Shown here: positions 56,992 to 64,000 of the stretch, piece by piece
Layout of the letters: the number at the start of each line of letters is the position of its first letter
Numbering within the stretch: the first letter of the stretch is position 1
Assembly (NCBI GenBank): GCA_016873215.1
Contig: VGXU01000005.1
Location: forward strand, 17,840 to 81,839
DNA: 64,000 nt
DNA from: Planctomycetota bacterium
GTDB taxonomy: Bacteria > Planctomycetota > Phycisphaerae > Sedimentisphaerales > Anaerohalosphaeraceae
Reading direction: 5' to 3'
Notes under the pieces: model-generated
What the model was told of the DNA's origin: nothing
Database searches by the model: none
Seen by the model: the letters and a program-made list of their open reading frames with translations, nothing else
Program-made: the position numbers and the translations under genes

Positions 56992-57754
56992 GGTCATCTC
57001 CAAGATAGATACGAATCACTTCCGGATCTCGTTGTATGGTGCGAGGAGGGCCTTCGGCGATTTTGACCCCCTGGTCAAGGACAATCACTTCATCCGAGAT
57101 GTTCATAACTAAAGACATATCATGCTCTACGACAAGGCAGGTGATACCCTGATCCCGAATCTTGAGAATCAGTTCGGCAAGTTCCTTCGTTTCGTAAATA
57201 TTAAGACCCGCCGCAGGTTCATCGAGAAGAAGAAGTGCCGGCTCCGTAGCAAGAGATCTTGCTATTTCCACAAGTCGCTGACGGCCGAAAGGAAGATTGG
57301 AAGCTGTTTCGTGAGCACATTCGAGAAGGCCGAAATCCCTGAGGATTGCCAATGCCCTGGCTTTGCTCTCCCTGTCCTGGCTCCATGTCTGCGGCAGGTT
57401 CAGCATACAGGCAAGAAATCCGGAACGCATCCGAAGATGCCTGCCGACCATAATATTTTCAAGAATGGTCATCTGGCCGAACAGCCGGGTTGTCTGAAAC
57501 GTGCGCGCAATTCCAAGACCGGCGACAACATGGGGCTTTTGGGCCGTGATTTTTTTACCTCGAAAGAGTATTTCACCCTCCTGAGGCCAAAGTGTTCCTG
57601 CGATCAGGTTGAAGAAAGTTGTCTTGCCCGCGCCGTTGGGGCCGATGACAGCCTTGATCTGACCCTGCGGCACTTTGACACTTACATTGTTGACGGCATG
57701 AAGGCCGCCGAAAAAGCGATGAAGATTCTTTGTCTCAAAAAAAGTGTTATCCAT
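56969..57754 (-). CDS. livG: Branched-chain amino acid ABC transporter ATPase (LivG)
   Basis: The 261-residue ATPase has Walker A GPNGAGKTTFFNL and Walker B LLLLDEPAAGLN. The signature is LPFGRQRLVEIA instead of the usual LSGGQ-type, which is typical of LivG. It overlaps livM by eight bases and livF by about 23. Confidence 0.95.
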   Translation of the reverse strand: MDNTFFETKNLHRFFGGLHAVNNVSVKVPQGQIKAVIGPNGAGKTTFFNLIAGTLWPQEGEILFRGKKITAQKPHVVAGLGIARTFQTTRLFGQMTILENIMVGRHLRMRSGFLACMLNLPQTWSQDRESKARALAILRDFGLLECAHETASNLPFGRQRLVEIARSLATEPALLLLDEPAAGLNIYETKELAELILKIRDQGITCLVVEHDMSLVMNISDEVIVLDQGVKIAEGPPRTIQRDPEVIRIYLGDDHAQNIES

Positions 57755-58814
57755 GAGACCTCTTGGACAGGAAGGACAGCACCGCCCGAAAATCAGGCTT
57801 CCGCAGCAATCCCTGAGGCGCTAAAAGCATGATGCCAATCAGAATAGCTCCAAAGACCGCATCGTCATAAGAACCAAAAACTCCCCGCAGGGAAAGAAAG
57901 TTCAGCAGTATTCCCATGAAGAGCGCCCCCCACAAATTTGCCATCCCGCCGACAGCGACGATGGCCACATAGCGAATGGATTTCATCACGGTCACCTCGG
58001 ACGGGCCTATGCTTCCATTGTAATGGGTCAGGAAGATGCCGCCCGCCGCGGCAATAAGAGCGCTTAACACAAATGTAAAGAGCTTGCAGCGATACGTATT
58101 GACTCCTAAGGAGTGTGCCGCTTCTTCGTTCTGATGAATGGAACGAAGCGCTCTGCCTATATGCGAGTCAATCAGATTGATGGCGAGCATCATGGTCGTA
58201 ATGACCATGACCCATGCGATATAATAATTTTGGGTCCGGAAGGGAAGCCTTCCATTGACTTGCAGGCCGTCAAAAAGCCCAAACGGGGGTACGTTCGAAA
58301 TGCCGTCGGCCTGACCAAAAATCTGTGCGCCAAGGACGATACGGTAAATAATCAGGCCAAAACCGAGAGTTGCCATCGCCAGATAGTGTCCTTTGAGATG
58401 GATAATGGACACGCCGATCAAAACGGCGATTAAGCTTGTCAGAAGCAGCGCTGCCGCCAAAGCCGCCCATGGAGAGAAGGAGAGAATGTCTTTGCCGTAG
58501 ATGTCAGTCCACTGTGTGACCAGCCCAAGCGAACCGCACCAGGCAATCAGAGAGTTATCGCGGTATGCGATAAGATTACATGTTGTCAGGACGGCGGATG
58601 TGTACCCGCCAATGGCAAAAAAACCCGCATGGCCTAATGACACCTGGCCTGCATAGCCCATAAGCAGGCAAAGTCCAATTACAACCAGGGCATAATAAGC
58701 TGACATGGTAATTTGTGTCAGGTAATACGTTGCCCCGGTCAGCGAAAGCACAATCTGGAGCCCAACGACCATCAGGGCCGTGACGATAACAGGAATATAT
58801 TTCCGAAATCCCAT
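57747..58814 (-). CDS. livM: Branched-chain amino acid ABC transporter permease (LivM)
   Basis: The 355-residue permease has about ten membrane helices and the EAA-like loop around SIHQNEEAAHSLGVNTYRCK. Its start overlaps the livH stop by one base (TAATG). It forms the translocation pore with LivH. Confidence 0.94.
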   Translation of the reverse strand: MGFRKYIPVIVTALMVVGLQIVLSLTGATYYLTQITMSAYYALVVIGLCLLMGYAGQVSLGHAGFFAIGGYTSAVLTTCNLIAYRDNSLIAWCGSLGLVTQWTDIYGKDILSFSPWAALAAALLLTSLIAVLIGVSIIHLKGHYLAMATLGFGLIIYRIVLGAQIFGQADGISNVPPFGLFDGLQVNGRLPFRTQNYYIAWVMVITTMMLAINLIDSHIGRALRSIHQNEEAAHSLGVNTYRCKLFTFVLSALIAAAGGIFLTHYNGSIGPSEVTVMKSIRYVAIVAVGGMANLWGALFMGILLNFLSLRGVFGSYDDAVFGAILIGIMLLAPQGLLRKPDFRAVLSFLSKRSHG

Positions 58815-59704
58815 TACATCGTCCTCAATACATTAATCTCATGCCGGCCGAAAATGCCGCTGGGCCTGAAAACAAGGATTAAAAGAAGGATTACAATCGA
58901 AACCGCTTCCTTGTAGGCGACATCAAACTGGCTTACCATAAAGGCTTCCATGAGTCCCAGGAAAAGCCCCGCGGCGACCGCGGCCATGCTGTTACCGAGA
59001 CCTCCAAGGATCGCTGCGGTAAAACCCTTGATCGCCAGAGGCGCGCCCATATCATACTGTGTTTGTGCGATGGGAGATATAATGCAGCCGGCGATTGCTC
59101 CAATGCCGGCGCTCAGCATAAAAGAAAGCGTGACCATCCAGCGATCATTGATGCCGCACAGGCGGGCCGCCATCCGATCGTCGGCGCAGGCACGCATGGC
59201 CCGGCCTGTCAGAGTGTACTTGAAAAAGAGCGTCAATCCCAGGACGATAACAGCGCAAACGCCGAGCACCCATAAAACCTGCGGCGAGATATGAGCTCCC
59301 AGCACGGTCACAGTCGAAGTGTCCGTCCCGGTAAAATAGGGCAGAAACCTGACTTTTTCATCCCAGATGTGGAGCATCGCTTCCCGAATCAGAATCGAAA
59401 TTCCGATGGTGATTATAATAAGCCGCAGGATGGAAGCGTTGCGGACTTGTCGAATGAAGGTTATCTCGACAAGTCCGCCCAGAAGAATCGTTATCAGTAT
59501 CGCCATGCCGATAGCGACCGGCAGGGGGAAAAACTGGGAAAAACTGATCGCCGTCATTGCGCCAACAATGAGAAATTCCCCTTGTGCAAAATTAATAATC
59601 CCAGTGGTATTGTAAATGATATTGAAACCAATACCCACAATAGCATAGATGCTGCCGACAGTAATGCCTGCAAAGCAATACTGCACAATCTGAGGATAAT
59701 CCAT
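58814..59704 (-). CDS. livH: Branched-chain amino acid ABC transporter permease (LivH)
   Basis: The 296-residue permease has eight or so helices and the motif FAQGEFLIVGAMTA plus the loop MRACADDRMAARLCGI. It is the first of the permease-ATPase block and lies 96 bases after livK. Confidence 0.94.
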   Translation of the reverse strand: MDYPQIVQYCFAGITVGSIYAIVGIGFNIIYNTTGIINFAQGEFLIVGAMTAISFSQFFPLPVAIGMAILITILLGGLVEITFIRQVRNASILRLIIITIGISILIREAMLHIWDEKVRFLPYFTGTDTSTVTVLGAHISPQVLWVLGVCAVIVLGLTLFFKYTLTGRAMRACADDRMAARLCGINDRWMVTLSFMLSAGIGAIAGCIISPIAQTQYDMGAPLAIKGFTAAILGGLGNSMAAVAAGLFLGLMEAFMVSQFDVAYKEAVSIVILLLILVFRPSGIFGRHEINVLRTM

Positions 59705-59749
59705 TCTGGTTTAACTCCTGACGTCAACCGCATGGGGCAATGTTGCGTT

Positions 59750-59777
59750 GTAGAGACGCAAAATTTTGCATCTCTAC
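59750..59777. repeat. 28-base palindrome between livK and livH
   Basis: GTAGAGACGCAAAA is followed directly by TTTTGCATCTCTAC, a 14-base inverted repeat with a single mismatch. Elements of the form GTAGAGACG...CGTCTCTAC are common dispersed palindromes in many bacterial genomes. Here it may also limit read-through from livK into livH, giving more binding protein than permease. Confidence 0.75.
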
Positions 59778-59800
59778 GGTATCAACCTCGCGGATTGATA

Positions 59801-60961
59801 TTACGGATTATAGAGCGCGAACTTTCCATCCTTGACCGTCAGCATCTCAAAGGCATCCATACATAACCCATTGTGGTCCATGGCGGAGAAATTGAAAACG
59901 CCGGCTGTTCCAACAATGCCACTCAGGTTTTCGATGGCGTCGCGGACCTTATCCCGATCCGGGCTTCCGGCTTTTTTGATCGCTTCGGTAAGAATGAGTA
60001 TGGCATCATAAGCATGACCGCCAAAAGTACTCACGTCTTCTTTGTACTGGTCTTCGTAGTCCTTTTTGTATTGTGTGAGAACCGCCTTCTGAGGATGGTT
60101 GTCCGGCAGCACATCGGCAATCAGCAGGCGTCCACAGGGGAATATGGTGCCGTTTGCGGCTTCGCCTCCGGCCTGAACATATTTGATATTCCCGAAACCA
60201 TGACTCTGAAACAAGGGAACGTCCAAACCGATTTGCTTCATGTTCTTGGCAACCAGACTCTGGGCCGGAACGATAGACCAGTTGATCACCGCCTGGATAT
60301 CCTTGCCCTTGATCTTGGTCAGAACGTCGGTCAGGTCGGTTGCCTGTCCGTCGTAGGATTCAGATATGGCAATCACAATTCCGTTTTCCTCAGCAAGTTT
60401 CTGAAGCTGCACGGTTCCCGCCATCCCAAAGCCGTCATTGCTTGCAATGATACCAACCTTTGAAATTCCTTTGGCCTTCATCGTCTTGTAAATCAGTTTC
60501 ACGGCATCACTGTCTTTCTGAGGGGTCTTGAACACATAACTTGCAACCGGGTTGACAATGGTTTCCGCCGCGGCACATGACAGCAGGATCATCTTGGCTT
60601 CCTGGCAGATATCCTTGATGCCCATTGTTTCTCCGCTGGTCGAGGGACCGATGATGGCAAGCACCTGTTCTTCTTCGATGAGCTGTTTTGTCATAGAGAC
60701 GGCATTTTCCTTTGTACCTCCGGTATCTTTGACAATGAGTTGAATCTTCTGGCCGTTGATTCCCCCGCGTTCGTTTAACTTGTTGACGAACATTTCCGCC
60801 GTTTTAGCTTCGGGGGCTCCCAGATTTGACGCCTTTCCAGTCACTGCAAAGAGGGCGCCGACTTTGATAGGCTTCGCTTCTGGCCCCTTACCGCACCCCA
60901 ATAAGCCAAGAATAAGCCCAAGGGTCACAACACAAAGAATTTTTGCGAATTGCGTTTTCAT
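59801..60961 (-). CDS. livK: Branched-chain amino acid ABC transporter substrate-binding lipoprotein
   Basis: The 386-residue binding protein has a lipoprotein signal with lipobox LLGC and a type I periplasmic fold (KVGALFAVTGKASNLG, QLIVKDTGG, IGPSTSGETM). It captures the substrate for LivHMGF; the link to paaK suggests an aromatic acid as well as amino acids. The ATG at 60961 has an AAAAGGAG site. Confidence 0.93.
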   Translation of the reverse strand: MKTQFAKILCVVTLGLILGLLGCGKGPEAKPIKVGALFAVTGKASNLGAPEAKTAEMFVNKLNERGGINGQKIQLIVKDTGGTKENAVSMTKQLIEEEQVLAIIGPSTSGETMGIKDICQEAKMILLSCAAAETIVNPVASYVFKTPQKDSDAVKLIYKTMKAKGISKVGIIASNDGFGMAGTVQLQKLAEENGIVIAISESYDGQATDLTDVLTKIKGKDIQAVINWSIVPAQSLVAKNMKQIGLDVPLFQSHGFGNIKYVQAGGEAANGTIFPCGRLLIADVLPDNHPQKAVLTQYKKDYEDQYKEDVSTFGGHAYDAILILTEAIKKAGSPDRDKVRDAIENLSGIVGTAGVFNFSAMDHNGLCMDAFEMLTVKDGKFALYNP

Positions 60962-61045
60962 AAAACATCTCCTTTTCAAAAAAGAAACTTGCTTCGTAAA
61001 CACCGCGGTCTACTTGACTAAGACTCCGACAAACGTAAAACGTAT

Positions 61046-61073
61046 AGTATAATCTATCCGTCGTCAATTACAA
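61046..61073 (-). promoter_or_regulatory. Candidate promoter of the liv-paaK operon
   Basis: TTGTAA (61073-61068), 16 bases, TATACT (61051-61046) on the minus strand, about 85 bases before livK. It lies between two arms of an inverted repeat, ATCCGTCG (61056-61063) and CGACGGAT (61091-61098), that could be an operator. Confidence 0.5.
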
Positions 61074-61165
61074 TTTTGATTTCTTATCTTCGACGGATGC
61101 AAAGATAGATTGTAACATATTGTATTCAAAAAACTTATCTTTTTTACTAAAGCGGCAATAACGAG

Positions 61166-61193
61166 TTGATTCTTTTGATAGTATCGTTATAAT
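61166..61193 (+). promoter_or_regulatory. Candidate promoter of the amidohydrolase gene
   Basis: TTGATT (61166-61171), 16 bases, TATAAT (61188-61193), about 65 bases before the ATG at 61258. It is divergent to the liv promoter and shares the same intergenic region. Confidence 0.6.
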
Positions 61194-61257
61194 ACCCGTT
61201 AATTATTGTCGTTTTATGGCACAAAATGAAGTTGCAGATATACTTAAAGAACAGACT

Positions 61258-62052
61258 ATGAGAAAAATAATCGATTTTCACACCCATGCTTTTCCGGATG
61301 CTCTGGCCCCCAAAGCAATGGCCCAGCTTCACAGCGAGGCGGATATTGTTTCCTATCTGGATGGCAGGGTCAGTTCGCTTCTTGCCTCAATGGACAAGGC
61401 TGGAATCGAAACAAGTGCTTTATGCTGTATTGCTACCCGCCCGTCACAGTTTGAACAGATTTTACAGTGGTGTAAAGAAATATGTTCCGACAGGATTGTT
61501 CCGTTTCCATCGGTACATCCGGCCGACCCTCAGGCAGTCGAAAAAATTACTCAGGTTGCCCGAGAGGGCTTTAGAGGGGTGAAGTTTCATCCCTATTATC
61601 AGAATTTCGACCTCGATAGTCCTGAAATGGACTCGATTTATGAGGCGTTGTCTGCAAATAATCTGATAGTGGTGATGCATACCGGTTATGACATCGCATT
61701 TGAGCGTATTGACAGGGCCGGCACAAAACGTATTCTTGATGTTATAAATCGGTTTCCGGGATTGAAGCTTATCACCACCCATCTTGGTGGATGGTACGAC
61801 TGGGATGCAGTAGAAAAGGGCCTCTTAGGCAAGCCTGTATACATGGATATCTCGGTCAGTCGAGAATTTTTGGGCGACCAGCGTTTCCGGCGGATGCTGC
61901 TTGCCCACCCCTCGGAATACCTTCTTTTTGGCACAGACAGCCCCTGGGCCGACCAAACCGAGGCAATTGAAGCCATCCGACGATTGAACCTTCCGGAAAC
62001 GCTTATGGATAAATTGTTTTATAAAAATGCAAAAACACTTATAGACCTATAA
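61258..62052 (+). CDS. Amidohydrolase 2 family metal-dependent hydrolase
   Basis: The 264-residue protein has the metal motif DFHTHAFPD (two His), then a conserved KFHPYYQ, HTGYD and THLGG and a final GTDSPW aspartate, the order of the TIM-barrel amidohydrolase-2 superfamily (decarboxylases and hydrolases of aromatic acids among them). The substrate is unknown. Divergent arrangement with liv-paaK makes a role in aromatic-acid breakdown conceivable. An upstream in-frame ATG at 61216 would add 14 residues. Confidence 0.85.
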   Translation: MRKIIDFHTHAFPDALAPKAMAQLHSEADIVSYLDGRVSSLLASMDKAGIETSALCCIATRPSQFEQILQWCKEICSDRIVPFPSVHPADPQAVEKITQVAREGFRGVKFHPYYQNFDLDSPEMDSIYEALSANNLIVVMHTGYDIAFERIDRAGTKRILDVINRFPGLKLITTHLGGWYDWDAVEKGLLGKPVYMDISVSREFLGDQRFRRMLLAHPSEYLLFGTDSPWADQTEAIEAIRRLNLPETLMDKLFYKNAKTLIDL

Positions 62053-62323
62053 AAAATATGACAAAAAGGCAGAAAATATGTGAAAATGCCGATAATTGTG
62101 AAAAAGGCTGATATTAATTGAGTAATTTTAGCGAAAATTGTGAAATTAAGAACAAAAAACAGTTGATTTCTGAAAAATGTGGCATTATGGTTTCTGCGGA
62201 TAGAAATCATAATGTTTTGTTTCAGATAAAATCGAGACAGATAAATTCTTTTTTTTAGAACGTTTTGCCGAAATAACGGAATATCAAAATTGTTTTATTA
62301 ACTTCGATAAAAGGAGAGACAAA

Positions 62324-63853
62324 ATGGATTTTGGAAGAATGGCAATACGATTTGTACTATTAATGGCGGTTCTGTTTTGGGCCGGCCAGGCCCTGGCCGC
62401 GGATACTCCGGCGAAGGCACCTGCCGCAACGGCCGCTCCGGTTGCTGCCGCCGAGCCGCATTGGCACACGATGGATTTCATGGATGCGTTTCATCATCCC
62501 TTTGACGGGCTGGAGATGGGGCTGGACATCCGACTGCGTGAGGTTTATGCGCACAACCTGCTGTCTCCAGATGATCAGTTTGGAGACAATGCATTGGCTC
62601 TACTGACTCCAAACAATTCCAACGACCATCACTGGCAGCGGTACAGGACCCGGTGGTCCACAATTTGGACACTTTCTCCGGATGTGACATTTAACACCCG
62701 GCTTGTTTGGGAATTCTGGTCAATTACCGATCCTGAGCGTCACCATATCCCCGGCCTGAAACTCTTAACCAAGCAGGATACGGATTTCCGCGAAATGATT
62801 TTTGACACAATGAACATCAAGTGGAAAAATGCCTTTGACGCCCCAATGACTTTGACCGTCGGTCGTCAGGATATTATTCTCGGCACCGGCTGGCTGGTTC
62901 TTGACGGGACACCCGGCGATGGCTCACGGACTATTTTCTTTGATGCCGTTCGCGCAACCATTGACCTGAGAGACACAACCCAGTTGGATTTGATTGGCAT
63001 TTGTCAGTATGATGACGAAAGAGGCTGGCTGACCCCGATTAATCACCGCGAGTATATTCACCTGACCCAAAGGACAGATGAAACCGGCTTTATCGCTTAT
63101 GTGACGGATAAGTCCATCGAAAATACCCAACTGGAAGGGTATTACATTTACAAGAGTGAGGAACCCTCGAAATGGACGAAATTCTCAAAGTCCTGGTGGG
63201 CTACGGCTCGAGGCTTAGACGCTGAAATTCATACATTCGGCGGACGTGTTGCTCAGAAATTAGACGATAACTGGTCGTACAGTGTTGAAGTCGCCAAGCA
63301 GTTCGGCAAACGTGATGAGGAAAGCATGACTGGCCTGGGTTCCAACAATTCGTTGAAATATGCGTTCAACGATGAGCTGAAAAACGAATTGACATTGATG
63401 TATGAATACCTTTCCGGTGATAACAGGAATACCACGCAAAGCGAGAGGTTTGACACGCTTTGGGGCGACTGGCCGCAGTATCAGCGCGGCGGCGACCTGC
63501 AGTCCTATATCTGGAGGTTTGAAGGCGAATTGGGCGAGGTGGCCAATTTGCATCGCACCGGAATTAAACACAGCTTCAAACCCGGTAAAAACTGGACTAT
63601 GGATACGCTGTATAATCTGATGTGGGCGGATCAAAATGAACAGCCGCAGTTTAGTGCCGCTGCCGACACTCCGATTTATTCAGCCAACAGTTATTTCCGC
63701 GGCCAGATGATTACCGGTCTTTTGACTTATAAATGCTGCAAAAATTTCAAGACGGAGTTTCTTGTAGATTACTTCATCCCCGGCAGCTATTATGACCAGA
63801 GCAACCGTGACCATGCGGTTTTCGCCAGGGTCAATGTTGAGTGGACGTTCTAA
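62324..63853 (+). CDS. Outer-membrane beta-barrel porin (alginate-export-like)
   Basis: This 509-residue protein has a signal peptide (about 1-25) and an alanine/proline-rich spacer, then many amphipathic beta-strands such as FNTRLVWEFWSI and LTVGRQDIILGTGWLV, ending in an aromatic EWTF that is typical of barrel insertion signals. The strand with VGRQDIILG resembles the alginate-export family. It should be a porin for a carbohydrate or aromatic solute. AAGGAG precedes the ATG; a strong terminator follows. Confidence 0.85.
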   Translation: MDFGRMAIRFVLLMAVLFWAGQALAADTPAKAPAATAAPVAAAEPHWHTMDFMDAFHHPFDGLEMGLDIRLREVYAHNLLSPDDQFGDNALALLTPNNSNDHHWQRYRTRWSTIWTLSPDVTFNTRLVWEFWSITDPERHHIPGLKLLTKQDTDFREMIFDTMNIKWKNAFDAPMTLTVGRQDIILGTGWLVLDGTPGDGSRTIFFDAVRATIDLRDTTQLDLIGICQYDDERGWLTPINHREYIHLTQRTDETGFIAYVTDKSIENTQLEGYYIYKSEEPSKWTKFSKSWWATARGLDAEIHTFGGRVAQKLDDNWSYSVEVAKQFGKRDEESMTGLGSNNSLKYAFNDELKNELTLMYEYLSGDNRNTTQSERFDTLWGDWPQYQRGGDLQSYIWRFEGELGEVANLHRTGIKHSFKPGKNWTMDTLYNLMWADQNEQPQFSAAADTPIYSANSYFRGQMITGLLTYKCCKNFKTEFLVDYFIPGSYYDQSNRDHAVFARVNVEWTF

Positions 63854-63879
63854 AAAAGGATTAAATTGTATCAAAAGTA

Positions 63880-63907
63880 AAGGCCCGGTATCCGCCGGGC
63901 CTTTTTT
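63880..63907 (+). terminator. Rho-independent terminator after the porin gene
   Basis: AAGGCCCGG (63880-63888) pairs perfectly with CCGGGCCTT (63895-63903) around a six-base loop, followed by TTTT. Nothing else is recognised from 63908 to the end of the window. Confidence 0.9.
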
Positions 63908-64000
63908 ATGCGCCCCATTACTGCGGTGCAAAACTTCGCTTTTAACAGGATATTTCTTGACCTCAAAACCTGTTTCGGGTGCTTTTAAAAACCTGCTTTT

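Overview
The window reads like the chromosome of an anaerobic or facultatively anaerobic planctomycete of the class Phycisphaerae (order Sedimentisphaerales or a close relative). This is an inference from gene content; no rRNA or other marker locus is present to confirm it. The evidence is a secreted protein ending in the class's typical dockerin-like D-x-D-x-D tail, a decayed copy of such a tail, HEAT-repeat and PQQ-propeller envelope proteins, a full mreBCD/PBP2 set, tandem clpP genes, a membrane-anchored HTH protein, and ferredoxin-dependent 2-oxoacid oxidoreductase and rubrerythrin genes. No tRNA, rRNA, CRISPR array, prophage or insertion sequence was found.

Layout. 0-3 kb: a PH-domain membrane protein, then two clpP genes and a lipoprotein on the plus strand. 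3-9 kb (minus): a cell-shape cluster made of a coiled-coil membrane protein, a 52-residue membrane microprotein, mreB, mreC, mreD and PBP2, with a promoter at its head. 9-16.8 kb (minus): HEAT lipoprotein coupled to lnt, an orphan DNA methyltransferase, HAD phosphatase, DJ-1 protein, GT-C-like membrane protein, pseudouridine synthase, DUF2905 protein. 17-25 kb: a lysine-rich miniprotein, a frameshifted dockerin fossil, a PocR sensor, a PQQ propeller protein, ribD, ligA, ndk without a normal start codon, an OmpA lipoprotein and an HTH-membrane protein. 25-38.8 kb (minus): nadD, a HEAT protein, the complete F-type ATP synthase operon (atpZ-I-B-E-F-H-A-G-D-C), then a small unknown gene, a propeller protein and purH.

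39-50 kb (mostly plus): a 24-residue lysine-rich peptide gene with a perfect Shine-Dalgarno, a fossil of a korA gene, rubrerythrin, korA and korB, a PocR-AraC regulator, two membrane proteins (one with a C39 peptidase fold), a remnant of an AraC gene, and a fucP-fucU-fucI L-fucose module, followed by an acetyltransferase. 50-64 kb: a thioesterase, a DUF1573-DsbA protein beside an extremely cysteine-rich secreted protein, an ABC branched-chain or aromatic-acid importer (livKHMGF) ending in paaK, an amidohydrolase and a beta-barrel porin.

Taken together the accessory right half points to scavenging of sugars (fucose) and of amino or aromatic acids, using CoA ligation and ferredoxin-linked oxidation. 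The left half is core physiology: envelope growth, lipoprotein maturation, proteolysis, DNA ligation, riboflavin, purine and NAD synthesis and ATP synthesis. The most unusual items are the two orphan lysine-rich miniproteins, the cysteine-rich protein next to its probable disulfide catalyst, the ndk start, and several short gene fossils that standard annotation would miss.
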